A program made the translations under genes and the position numbers. Below, piece after piece: positions 46,985 through 57,789 of a stretch of DNA of 64,000 nucleotides. How positions within the stretch are numbered: the stretch's first letter is position 1; the number at the start of each line of letters is the position of its first letter. The stretch is from Phorcus lineatus (taxonomy: Eukaryota > Mollusca > Gastropoda > Trochida > Trochidae), in contig OV121084.1 in the NCBI GenBank assembly GCA_921293015.1, positions 22,014,960 through 22,078,959 on the forward strand. Reading direction: 5' to 3'. The notes under the pieces are model-generated. The model saw only the letters and a program-made list of their open reading frames with translations, searched no databases and was not told the origin of the DNA.

Positions 46985-47402
46985 ATTTCAAGGCTTGTCG
47001 ACCTGACTAGTCTAAGTGAATGGAATATTTCTCACTTGGTTGGTGTTAAACACAAACTTCTTCCCCTTGGCGACATGACCTACAATGATCATGATGCTTT
47101 TGATGGCAGGGCTGAAGTGTCTTATCTCTTCATAGGTATATCCATCCAGGACATTCTGAAAGCAGTGAAACAGTGTTAGCAAGATATAATTTCTATTACT
47201 CATAATATCACATAAACACAGTTTAGTCCTTTTTGGGTTACAGAAGTGAAAAAACACTCTGCGAGTTGTTTGAGTCACATATGCAAAGTCTCTATTTTGA
47301 TAAAAATCAGACAATGTACTGCTTGAGGCAGGTGTCAGAAAAGCACACAATGGAAACTATTCCACAGCAGACAGAAGGACAGATACAGATGTTCATAGTG
47401 TT
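46985..47402 (+). CDS. Possible pair of host exons, unidentified
   Basis: An acceptor-like TTTATTTCAAG precedes an open frame (LVDLTSLSEWNISHLVGVKH, then YNDHDAFDGRAEVSYLF), which reaches a donor-like CATAGGTATAT near 47135. A second frame (SEKTLCELFESHMQSLYFDK, QTMYCLRQVSEKHTMETIPQ) follows an acceptor-like TTTTTGGGTTACAG near 47242. The segment lies between repeats and is not found elsewhere in the window. I do not recognise either piece; it may be an exon of an interrupted host gene or chance. Confidence 0.3.
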
Positions 47403-47455
47403 TGATAGGTTTTATAACTAATACTCATGTAAACATGATTTGGCAACCAGAAATT

Positions 47456-47571
47456 AATACTGGGTTCATTATTCAGGCTTCAAATCTTGAACCCAGTGCT
47501 GGCACTAGGTTCATCATTCCTCTTTCTAAAATCAAATCTGTGTGAGGTTGGAGGTGGAGGTTCGAATTTTA
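47456..47571 (+). repeat. Dispersed repeat with GAACCCAGTGCTGG
   Basis: ACTGGGTTCATTATTCAGGC...GAGGTTGGAGGTGGAGGTTCGAATT matches the minus strand of 57680-57781. The end GAGGTTCGAAT resembles a pol III B box, so a SINE-like origin is possible. The two copies flank composite copy B in inverted orientation. Confidence 0.6.
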
Positions 47572-48179
47572 CTACTGTCATGACCATCATTTAGTTACTG
47601 CTACTCAATATTTGCTATAGATTGGTTGTGGTTAAACATACGAGACATAACTAATTCTTCTGTTTGCAAGTACGGTTTGATCTGGTAAATAAAAAGAAGT
47701 AAATATACTTCCTTAAAGCAGATTTTTAAGGCAAGCTGTCATTCATATCAAAGATCTTAATAATGCCTGGAATGGAATTAATCAGTTTCGGGTATTGAAG
47801 ACACAACAAACACAATATAGAAGTTTTCTTAATTTTTTAATTCTTAAGCATGAATTTGATACTAACATGTGTTACTCCTTACTGAAGTACATTAACCCTT
47901 AAGATGCGGGTCCCGGAATATTCCGGGATGAAATTAGCTTTGCCCGCAAGTCCCCTTAGCGGGATGCGAGTAGCACACTCTATTTTTCTCACGCTAAGTA
48001 ATTATGACCGCGGGTCTCGGTAGCGGAGCCCGGAAATTTATTGCCTAGCAGTAGTCTCAGTTCAACGCGCATGTTATCGTTTACATTTTGACCCTATGCA
48101 CGCCTTCCTATCGCACGCCCTATGTTCTGAACCCTTGGGCGGATTTCAATATAGGTGGGATCATTTGAAAGAGAAAAAA

Positions 48180-49160
48180 AATGTCTTTAATTCGATGTAA
48201 GAAACATATGTGCGCCTCGTGAAATAAAGATACCGCATGTGCCGCAAAAAAGGTGATTTTTATATATTTTTAGTTTTACACTGTTTTGTCACACCAATTT
48301 TCTCATGATGTGCTCAACATATTTTGACATTTTTTATATCACAAGATAGAGAAAAAGATTGTCTTTAATTCCATGTAAAATGTGTACATGCGCAACAATT
48401 CATAAAGATACAGCAAGCGCCGCACAAAAAGGTAATTTTGCCGACTTTCTTATCATGTGATCTGAAGCGCGATTTTCATGTGCCTTTCTTTCACAATGAA
48501 TTTCTTTTACACCGTGAAAAAGATTTAGTTGAATTTTACATCACTATAAAGACAAATGAATTGTCTCTAATTCCCTATATCAATTATTATGCGCGCAAAT
48601 AAATAAAGACTCAACAAGTGCCGTAAAAACTTTCGCACTTCGCAATTCCGTTAGTGACGCTAATAGGGAAACTTTGGCACTTCATATCCCGTGTACAAAT
48701 GACACATTTCAAAACCATTTATATCATTATCAAGAGGAATAAATTGTCTACAAAGTGATATATAAAATGTACATGCGCTAAAACAAACGACGATGCAGCA
48801 AGCGCCGCACAAAGGGTTCTTTTCATGTGATCTGAAGTTCGATTTTCATGTACCTTTCTTTGGCACTTGATATTTTCTATACCACTTGGCGGATTTTGAT
48901 AAATATTACGTCTAAATAAAGACGGAACATTGTTCTTCATTTCAATATATTGATCATACATGCGCACACAAAAATAAAGGCACAAGAAGTGCCGCAAATT
49001 TGGCAAGTTTCGCATTTCGTATTTCTGTAACCAAGTGGCGCGCTCAACAACGTTTGGTATCAGTGTAAAGAGCAGAAAATTCTCTTCAATTTGAAATACA
49101 ATTTGTAAATGCGCTCACATAAATAAAGATTCAACAAGCGCTGCTAAAATGTAACAAATA
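48180..49160 (+). repeat. 5' subterminal repeat array of copy B
   Basis: At least six diverged units of about 110-180 bp share TTTAATTCCATGTAAAATGT-like starts, then (A)TGCGC(A)CA, AATAAAGA, and CA(A)CAAG(C/T)GCCGC. Examples are near 48220, 48395, 48590, 48775, 48960 and 49110. They are all in the same orientation. Such arrays in DNA transposons are usually transposase-binding sites; that role is inference here. Confidence 0.7.
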
Positions 49161-49309
49161 AAATGTAATAAGTAAAAAAATGATGAAGGAAACCCTGCTT
49201 CTTTAGTGTTCAATTATAGAGTTTTATAAACCATGAAAGTTAAAGGAGAAAAAACTTTTAGATTTACATTCATAGAGTTATTGATGTCTTTTTTTAGTTA
49301 GGGGATTTT

Positions 49310-49650
49310 CGCGTCGGGCACCGCCATCAGTTCATGGGAAAATTGTCCAACGAAAATGATCGTGCTTGAGTCACTGTATGTCGGGGATCTTCTGTCGGGA
49401 ACCGCCATCAGGTCATGGAAAAATTGTCCAACGAAAATGTTGTGGTTGAGACACAGTATGTCGGGGATGCCGTCGGGAACCGCCATCAGGTCAAGGCAAA
49501 ATTGTCCAACGACAATGTTTGTGGTTGAGACACAGTATGTCGGGGATCTTTCGCCGGGCTCCGCCATCAGGTCATGAGAAAATGTGTCCAAAGAAAATGT
49601 TCCTGTTCGAGGAAAAACATTTCATCGGACTTCGTCGGGCACCGCCACCA
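49310..49650. repeat. ~80-bp minisatellite, about 4 units, B only
   Basis: Units begin CGGGCACCGCCATCAG or variants at about 49314, 49398, 49474, 49556 and 49638. Each continues AAATTGTCCAACGA and GACACAGTATGTCGGGGAT. Copy A has no equivalent. Overlapping open frames on both strands arise from the repeat. Confidence 0.88.
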
Positions 49651-50509
49651 GGCATGTCTTTTTTTCTGCCAAATCTTTGTTGAGGACGACAATGATATAT
49701 GGATATACAACTTTTTTATTACACAGTGGCGACGTTTCTTTGTTGGTTGTTACATATAGCGTCTCAAGCATGATCATCATTGTTCGTCGAGAAAACTGAT
49801 TTTTGAAAAAAAAAGTTTGGTAGAATTCCGAGGTCCTAAATAGTTTGCTATATATGTCGGGATGGCATGAGTTCCTTGGAGTGAACTAAAGACAAGGGGC
49901 CGGGTGCTCGTTGACAACGACCGTCCCGACGGATAGGCCCGTGGAACCTATCATTCTCGGAAGAGAAGTAAAAAGTTGAAAAACTTTTGTAATCCACAAC
50001 TGACAATCAGAACTTTCCTGACGTAGAAGGCAGTTGTTCGCGACTCGCCGGCTCGTTGCATAGGAGTCAGAAGGCGGCATCAGGGTTGATAATGTTGATA
50101 CAACATCGGCGGCCGTCGGTGCCATCGGCACCTTCAGCAGGATTGTGAAAAGTCGTCCAAAAGTTAGAAAGTGTCCGGCGACATTAGAACTTGTTCGGCT
50201 GGATTGTGAAAAGTTGTCCGAAAGTTAGAAATTGTCCAGCAATGTTAGAATTTGTCCTGATTTGTTATTTTTGCAAATCGTGAAACAAAATGTCTGGCTT
50301 TCGCCAGGACAATTAGAAAATGTCCGGATTATTGATGACCGCTGGCGCCAAAGGCGCGCAACGGCAAATTTGTTTCAAACACTTACAAAATGTGGCAATT
50401 GAATGTCCATGAAGCTCACATTGAATTTCTCTGTACAACAGGTCATGTGTTGATGTTATTATATCTTGCGTGTGCCTAAATTATTTTCAATCATTTACAG
50501 ATTGATGTG

Positions 50510-51940
50510 AAAGATGCCTAAGGCCAGGAGGCCGCGAACCAGGAGTTGGGAAGGTCCGTCAACGTCTAGCGACGACGACTTCATCAACGAGGTCCATGCC
50601 GATGAAGCTTCCGATATGGAATCAACTGATGAGAGTGATAGTGACAGTGACAGTGATAGTGAAGGTGACATTGATAGTGATCAAGAAATAAGGAACATTG
50701 CAAGAGACATATTAGCTGGTACGGGTGAAACTGCTACGGCTGGTACTTCCACAGAGGAAGAGTTCAGTGGCTTTGACGAGCAATATAATGAAATGGACAC
50801 ACATTTTGATGACCAAGATAATTTTATGGATCGCTGGGAAGAGGGGCCGAGGCAACGTGGACGTGTCGAATTGCATTTTACTGGCGCAACGGGATTAGGA
50901 CGGTTCATAGAATTGCCTGATAACCCGCAACCTGTAGACGTTTTCGGACTGTTTTTTCATGAAGATGATTATGGATCATTGGCAGCAGAAACCAACAGAT
51001 ACTTCCACCAACAGGTCGATGATAAGGTTCTGAAACCCTGTTCACGGTTGAGGCACTGGTATGATACGAATGCCGAAGAAATGAAAGTATTCATTGCAAT
51101 GACAATAGCAATGTCTCTGGTTGTACAGAGAAACTTTTCTGAGTATTGGTCAACAAGTGATGTTACGTCGACGCCCTTCTTTTCCAAGTGCATGCCCCGC
51201 GACAGGTTCTGGCTACTGCTAACGTATCTACATTTGAATGATAACAACCTAATGCCGGGACGAAACACTCCGCATTTTTCACCAATGAATAAACTTGGCT
51301 ATCTGTACCAACGCATCGTGCATCGTTTTTCCAGAGTTTATAAGCCGCATCAAAACATTTGTGTTGACGAAGGGTTGGTGCCTTGGAAAGGCAATCTGAG
51401 TTTCAAAGTATATAATCCCGACAAGCCGAAGAAGTATGGGATAAAGGCCTACATGTTGTGCGACTCAACAAATGGTTATGTTTGCAAGTTCAAACTCTAC
51501 ACTGGAAAAACAAATGAAACTGTTTCTGTTGGTGGGAAAAGCTAAAGAAGGCACAGAAGAATCAGAAGAAAGGGGATATGACAGTCTATCACAATCAAGA
51601 CCTACTCGTTTTGCGACGATAGTGTCTTGCGACTCCATGGTCGTCACTTTCCATCAAAGATTCAGCCTGTTGGAAAGAAGAAAAACCTCACACGCATGTG
51701 TGTTGTTTGCTCCAAAGCGGATAGAGAACTTCGTCGAAGGGAATTCGAAGAAACAAATCAGCCAGTTCGAAAGAAGAAAAGGGTAGGCAAAGAATCTTCT
51801 TTCGAATGTATCGAGTGTAATGTGGCTCTATGTGCAGCACCATGTTTCAGAATTTATCACACGTCACAAGATTGCACTAAAGCTTATATCAGTTTGATGT
51901 CAGAGAAGGAAAATGAGGGGGATAATCAAGAAGATTGAAG
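50510..51940 (+). pseudogene. piggyBac-like transposase, internally deleted copy B
   Basis: The first 343 residues (50514-51545) are open: an acidic N-terminal stretch (DESDSDSDSDSEGDIDSDQE, about 40-59), then the family core (GLFFHEDDYGSLAAE, SKCMPRDRFWLLLTYLHLND) and the first catalytic Asp at about 285 (VDEGLVPWKG). Reading then stops. Relative to copy A, about 150 bp with the second Asp region and a further ~260 bp with the third are deleted. The C-terminal Cys-rich domain survives in another frame (51627-51938: CVVCSKADRELRRREFE, CIECNVALCAAPCFRIYH). It could bind DNA but not catalyse transposition. Confidence 0.88.
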
Positions 51941-52179
51941 AAAGAAGAAAGAAGCAGAAGTGTGGATGAGCGTTACTCTCCTTATAAAGTTTATTCTTCA
52001 CATCAATAAGGTGAATAAGTGTAATATAAAATACTGATTGTCAATAAAATAATCTTTTTTTTAAGTCGTAAAAGAGACAGAGAAAGTCAATGTGAGCTGT
52101 CACTGGACGTTCGATACGAGCCGCATCACGAACCTACCCCCGATCTTTCACAATTTGTTTTCTTAGAATCGGGTGGCGA

Positions 52180-52640
52180 AACTTCATACTTTTTACATCA
52201 TCGTAAAGGGAAAAGAACTGGCTTTGATTCATTATGAAATGTGTATGTGCGCAACATATAATAAAGAAGCGGCAAATAATGCGAGAAATGTCGCAATTAT
52301 AAATTTTTTCCCCAAATGTCTGAGGGTCCCCCTCTTTAACGGTTCATATCTCCCGAACTATTTGGCACTTTTTAAATTTTCTTCCACCTTTCTCAAGCGG
52401 AAAGAATGATCTTTAATTCCATGTATAATATGCATGTGCGCAATTAATAAAAATGGTGCGGCGAGTGCTGCGACAAATGTCGCAAATAAAACGATTGTCA
52501 AAATCTATTTTCAAGTAGTTGAGGGTGTCGCTCTTTCGCGGTTCATATCTCCCGAACTATTTTATACTTTTTTATATTTTTTTCACCTATTTCAAGGGAA
52601 TATAATTGTTTTTAATTCCATGTATAATATATGTCAAACT
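52180..52640 (+). repeat. 3' subterminal repeat array of copy B
   Basis: Three related units: each has TTTAATTCCATGTATAATAT or similar, then TGTGCGCAA, (A)TAATAAA, GCGGC, and GGTTCATATCTCCCGAACTA. Orientation is the same as in the 5' array, with the TGCGCAA-AATAAA order preserved. Confidence 0.65.
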
Positions 52641-53474
52641 TCACAAATTGTGTTATTATATCAATAAGTACTGGTGGTATCTGAAACTTAGCATTTTAAT
52701 GCTTATCAGTTCAGTATAGCGAGAGAAAAACCCAGCTTAAAGTTGTGATGCGTGAACGAAAACCAGACAGTGACACAAATCAATGATTCAAACGTAATTT
52801 CGGAAACTTTTCTTCAGCAGACACAACGACAAATATGGTGTGGTAGTGTTAAGCATATCACAAAAGTGATTTGCACACACATACAATATGCAATGTATTA
52901 AAGATCGACTGAAAAGACCCATGGCAATTTTTGTGATTTATAAAATATGTATTTAAATTTGCCAGTAAATTGAATTTTAATTTTCGAAATCGGCCGATAA
53001 AACACTTTAATACGGCTTTTTCGAATCACCAGCTAATTAGCACCAGTGAACAGAACTGAGATGGCCCGTGGTCACTGAGGCATGATGGTTGATGTGCTAG
53101 TTGGCGGAAGTATAACCTCTTTAATGGAAAAACGACAGGAAATCTCAGTCTTAACAACTGTTCAAACATATCTGAAGTCATCAAAACAATTCAAACCTCC
53201 GATAAATTGATGTTTGATATATCTTTAATTATTCATATTCTTCCAAGCGAAAGACAGTGTTTTAATACGATGCTTTGTGCACTATCCCATAGCATGTGTA
53301 CAACAATTTTATTAAAATCTAATTATTTTAGATATTTAAAAATACTTACCCCACTTCTTATATTGCATATTAGGAGCCGGAGCCCTCCACCTAGGCGCCT
53401 CTCACCTCAGCGCTCTTCATCTCGACGCTCTCCGCCTCGTCGGACGGCTCCGCGTCAATCGCCGCTGCGTTCTC

Positions 53475-54240
53475 CTAGGCACCCCTCGCCTCGTCGGACT
53501 CCTCCAAGGTTGAAGGGTGAGGTTCTCCTGCTGCGTCATACACCGCAAGAATAGTCTGCCTTAGCCACAAGGAGATGGTATTCCTGCTAACCTCGCCCTT
53601 CCCGGAAGCTGAGAAAGGAATAAACAACCTCTTCCGGGATTTCCTCCTGGAAGTGGAACGGTTGATGTACTCCTTGAGAGCTCTAACCGGACACATGGAC
53701 AGCTCCTCCACCTCAGAGGGATGCACAACCGATGACAACGGCGGAATGATGAATTTCCTGTCTGGCTGTCCTGGGAGCTGCTTCTTGGAGACGAAATTCC
53801 ACAGAAGTCCCAGATGAACCGCCCCATGTCGCACTTGTTCGAAGCGAACCCTCATCACGTCCAACTCGTGCACCTCACTGACCCTGGCTGCAGTAGCTAA
53901 AGACAAGAGAAAAACCGTCTTCCGGGTCACATCCTCAAAGGACGCTTCAGCCAACGGCTCATACGGTGGGCCTCTCAAGTGCCGCAAAACCAAGTTGAGG
54001 TCCCAAGCCGGCGGACGAAACTTCAACTTCTGGTCCTCCAGCTTAAAAGACTTCAGCATGGCGATAAGTTCCGGCGTCCTTGAGAACCTAACATCCTGCT
54101 TAACAGCCAGAACAGAGTTCAACGCTGAAAGATGGGTGGAGATGGTTCCTCCCTTAAGATGTTTCTTCCTCCGAAGATACAGCAAAAAACTCCGCTACAA
54201 ACTGTGGGGAAGCCCTAACCGGATCTTGAGATCTCTCCTC
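53475..54240 (-). pseudogene. Tyrosine recombinase of the DIRS-like insertion, truncated
   Basis: The N-terminal part reads QKTLKAKGYSSRVASAISRA and WLSFVRFCEERSQDP in one frame (54154 upward). It continues at 53475-54185 with LKGGTISTHLSALNSVLAVK, RKTVFLLSLATAARVSEVHE (containing the first catalytic Arg context) and GKGEVSRNTISLWLRQTILA. It ends where the inverted terminal sequence begins (PHPSTLEESDEARGA), before the HxxR and Tyr motifs. Not catalytic as written. Confidence 0.8.
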
Positions 54241-55240
54241 ACAGAAACGCACAAACGAGAGCCACTTGTCATCATAGAGGGATCTCGTGGAAACTCTATG
54301 GGCCCGGGAAATGGCGCTTGCCACCCGGGATGAATAGCCCTTAGCCTTTAGAGTCTTCTGCAGATGGTCCATACGGACAGATGAAACCGTCCTGGGTCTG
54401 GGTGAAGGAACCGACTGTGCGGATGGACCAGCAGATGGGGCCACAGAGGGAGTGGACTTGGTGCCCTTAAGACGAGGCCGCGCAACTCTGGATACCACGA
54501 CCTCGTTGGCCAATAGGGCGCGACCAAAAGCAGATTGATCTTCTTCGTAGTCTTGATCTTGGCGACGACTTTGGGCAGAAGAATGGGTGGAGGAAACGCG
54601 TACGCGTCCAGACCCTCCCACGACATCGATAGAGCGTCCACTGCCCACGCTGCTGGATCCGGTAACGGGGACACGTACACCGGAAGTTGCGCATTGAGCT
54701 TTGTGGCGAAGAGGTCTATCATCGGACGATGATAAGTCTGGCATAGGAAGTTGAACGCTTCGACGTGAAGTATCCACTCTGTGGAACTTCCGGTGAGGTC
54801 CGTAGATGGGGACGTGGAGGTATGCGTCCTGGAGATCCATGCTGACCAGCCAATCGTTGTCCAATAGCTTGGAACGCAGCAGATCCAAGGTGATCATACG
54901 AAAGTGAGGCGGCTCTGCCATGTAGAGTTCGTTGAACACCGCCATGTTGTGAATCATCCTCAACTTGTCCGAGTTCTTCTTGGGGACGAGGAAGATGGGA
55001 GAATAGAACCCTGGGGCGTCTTCGGGAACTAGCACTCGTTCTAACGCCCTCTTGTCCAGCAGTGTCTTGATGTTCGAAGCCAACTGCTCTTGCTGGGCTA
55101 ACGGATACATGCGTGACTGGGGCAGGTGGGTCTGGGGCAGGTGGGTCAGAGGCGGAGACCTGACTATTGGTAGCTTGTAGCCGGTCTTTAAAACTTCTGT
55201 CACGAAGGGGTCCTCTAGGATTGTCCAATTGGGCCAGAAG
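54240..55240 (-). pseudogene. Deleted reverse transcriptase of the DIRS-like insertion
   Basis: YSPIFLVPKKNSDKLRMIHN, then TLDLLRSKLLDNDWLVSMDL and QDAYLHVPIYGPHRKF (fingers and motif A region with Asp). It then jumps to a C-terminal region in a second frame (IDLFATKLNAQLPVYVSPLP, WAVDALSMSWEGLDAYAFPP). The YxDD catalytic part and RNase H core are missing, so an internal deletion removed most of the palm. The expected order is kept: gag at higher coordinates, recombinase at lower. Confidence 0.8.
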
Positions 55241-56454
55241 ACTCCTTATCTCCAGTCGTGATTGACCTGGTCTTCAACGTCGCCTGTAAGCAGGCTTCTG
55301 CTTCTGCTTCCCTGGAGTGTTAGGGAACTTCTGCTTGCGTCGGTAGATGCTGGTGTTAGAAGAGGCTGCTCCTCGGCTACTCCGATTCTTGCCCCCGCTG
55401 CCACGGAGGGCTCCGCGCACCGACTTCCGGCGTCCGGAGTATGTGTGGGCCGAAGAAGAGGCTGACGGAAGGTTAGCAACAACCATCTTGGTCGCTTCGA
55501 AAGTAAAATCGGCCTGCGACACTGCCGACTGTTCCCTGTGCACCTCCGGGATCCTGTTAGCGAATAACGAGGCGGACGACAGAGGATCCCGGATGAGCGT
55601 CTTCTTGAATTCCTCATTCCATGTACAGGGCGTCAGAAGTGATGACACGGATGACAACGTGTTCGCCTGCCACCTGAAAATCGTTGCCATATGGTCCAAG
55701 CGGGACGGGTTCACCTTCTTCAGGTCCTGCGCCAGCGCCTCTGTAGAGGAAGCTTAGGCCGACAAAGGCTTGAAAGTCAAACGTAGCTCTGTCTCCACGT
55801 TCAACAGCTTTGCGTCCTGAACCTTAAAGAGCGCAGGCGACGCATCTGAGAGCCGCTGAACCGAGTCATCCTGAATCGCACCAGTATCAAACACATCCAG
55901 GGAATGGACCTTGAATGCTCCTGTAGTATTCTTGGCCAGTCTGAAGGACGGGTTGAGTGAAAGTCCTCGTCGAGATTTTCCGGAGCGTCCTTGACCACTG
56001 GATGAGGTGGAATGAGTAGCTCCGGCTCATCCCAGATCGCCGATATCAGCCTGTCCGCAATCCAAGCGTAGACCCCGGACATTTCAAGATGAGTTTCCTC
56101 CTCCTCAGACACATCCTCCAGGCCTTCATCGTAGTCCGGGATAAACTCGTGTTCCTCTCGAAAGACAGGCGAGCCCGAACGCACTCGAGAGGATGTCACA
56201 GAAGAGGGCACACGTCGGATCGGAGACCTTGAACACCGAGGAGAGCGCCGGGGGGAGCGCCGAGGTGAGCGTCAAGGCGAGCGCCTAGGAGAGCGCCTAG
56301 GAGAGCGCCTAGGAGAGCGTCGAGGGGAGGCCCTAGGTGCAAGAGGCGTCTGACGCGGCGAGAGGCGCCTAGGAGAGCGTCTAGGCGGAGGGCTCCGGCT
56401 CCTAATATGCAATATAAGAAGTGGGGTAAGTATTAAAAATACGACGTCTGCCAA
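55240..56454 (-). pseudogene. Gag of the DIRS-like insertion with an SR-rich N-terminus
   Basis: The start (56272-56454) is dominated by repeats of SPRRSPRRSPRR type after IRSRSPPPRRSPRRLSPRQT, resembling the RS domain of splicing factors. A stop occurs near 56272, then an acidic region (EFIPDYDEGLEDVSEEEETH, 55801-56211) and a basic, Ser-rich end (55274-55714, ending KQKQKPAYRRR). Part of the SR-coding region lies in the inverted terminal sequence, so it occurs again, inverted, at 53380-53480. Confidence 0.7.
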
Positions 56455-57679
56455 ATGTTGTCACAACAATCATACTGCTTTACCTAGTCATTCTTTTATG
56501 ACACACAGGTGGCCGTTATGTAATCCTATCGCATTCAATTTCAATTCTTGATTTAATGGTCTCTAGATATAGCTTTTGAATTTTCATGCCCTTGACCCGC
56601 CAAGTGGAATATAAGTCCTGTCATAATGGCGTAACTCTTGGCACTCAACTGCTACTTAGTTTATTGTCATTGTCCAGTCATTTTGAACCAATGAACTTGT
56701 AGAATATTTATTTAACCAATAAATTAAGAGAAGGAGATTTGGCTCATGCACTTCTACCGACGATAACACTCATTTAAAAAATTACATCGTGAATAACGGG
56801 TATCAACATTCTTTAGGATTACATAGGATGTTTCTAACGCTTGCGCAAGGTACGTTTTCATATCATTGATTGTTAAATTCAAAGACAGAGATGTAACCAC
56901 ACGGTGTGAGATGTTATACTGCATAACAAAATAATATATGTCAGTTAAACACAAACGAATCATTCACTAAGTACTAAGTTGTCATGAAAGTGAAGTGAAA
57001 GAAAATGATTTTTCTACAGTAAACATTAAACAATTTTTTTACATTGTCTCCTGTTTATCACAAAAACGTTAATTTTTTGAGACAATTTAGAACTTCATAA
57101 CAATAAATACATGATATAACACTATGTGTTATCCCATAGTGGTGGATCTCTCACCGACCAAGTTCTTAACCTTTTAGATATAAACCCACCCAAGAAAACC
57201 GCGTTTAAGGATTGTCACAGTCCAATCAAAATGGATTTGACCACTGAGAGGGAAAGTTGATATCATGAAGCAGTTAAGTATCGTATGTAGGAATTCTTTC
57301 AGGCAAGTTATTGCCTCTATTTTGCTGTTGATTTGCTTTAAAATACAGAGAAAGTCAAAGGGCTTGAGTTTCAGCTGACGACAAGCACGTCACACACTGG
57401 GCATGGCTTCGAGTCATGCTTCGATGATTTTGTCTTGACGTTCGCCTGTCTCATTAGGTGCTTATCCAAAACCTTGGAATAAAAGGTCTCCTAGTAGTCG
57501 AATTAAAGCTTATATTTTCCCCTTTTTTGGCTCTATTGATTCTTATAAGTGAAGCGAATACAGATAATAATTTGTAATAATCAAAATTATGTGTTATGTT
57601 TCCTCTTTAAGTTTATAGTAAGTACATACATACAAAGTATTAAGATTAGAGTAAGTAGCAGGATGGTTGCTATACCATT

Positions 57680-57781
57680 AGGATTCTAACCTCGACCTCC
57701 AACCTCGCACTAATTTTGAGATTTGAATATTGAACCCAGCACTGGGTTTGAGATTCGAATCACGAATAACGAACCCAGTGC
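57680..57781 (-). repeat. Inverted partner of the 47456-47571 repeat
   Basis: The minus strand reads AGCACTGGGTTCGTTATTCG...GAGGTTGGAGGTCGAGGTTAGAAT. It lies just outside the right TTAA of composite copy B. Confidence 0.6.
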
Positions 57782-57789
57782 TAACTTCT

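Larger units (their letters stand above)
53309..56440 (-). mobile_element. DIRS-like retroelement insertion with inverted ends
   Basis: Copy A has the uninterrupted site (CAATT/ACAACG at 40575/40576), so the insertion is bounded at about 53309 and 56440 without a target duplication. Both ends share about 60 bp in inverted orientation (TACTTACCCCACTTCTTATA, 53342 and minus 56432). Inside on the minus strand are gag, a deleted RT and a truncated tyrosine recombinase. Lack of target duplication and inverted ends fit DIRS-type integration by a tyrosine recombinase. Confidence 0.8.
47892..57610 (+). mobile_element. Composite piggyBac-like unit, copy B
   Basis: Starts TTAACCCTTAAGATGCGGGT, with an 18-bp palindrome TCCCGGAATATTCCGGGA just inside, and homology with copy A stops at CCTCTTTAA (57602-57610). 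Contents: repeat array (48.2-49.2 kb), B-only minisatellite (49.31-49.65 kb), transposase (50514-51938), 3' array (52.18-52.64 kb), and a shared tail broken by the 3.1 kb DIRS-like insertion (53309-56440). The left end CCCTTAAG is typical of piggyBac ends next to TTAA; the right end does not mirror it. Confidence 0.65.

Noticed and set aside
47012..47350. 112-residue minus-strand frame opposite the candidate exons
   Set aside because: No recognisable motif; the plus-strand splice-like borders make a shadow frame more likely.
49298..49591. 97- and 73-residue repetitive proteins on both strands
   Set aside because: Both follow the 80-bp minisatellite; periodic frames without stops arise from unit length and not from coding selection.
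54535..55757. Plus-strand open frames across the DIRS gag and RT
   Set aside because: They are antisense shadows of the minus-strand element, which has coherent gag, RT and recombinase motifs.
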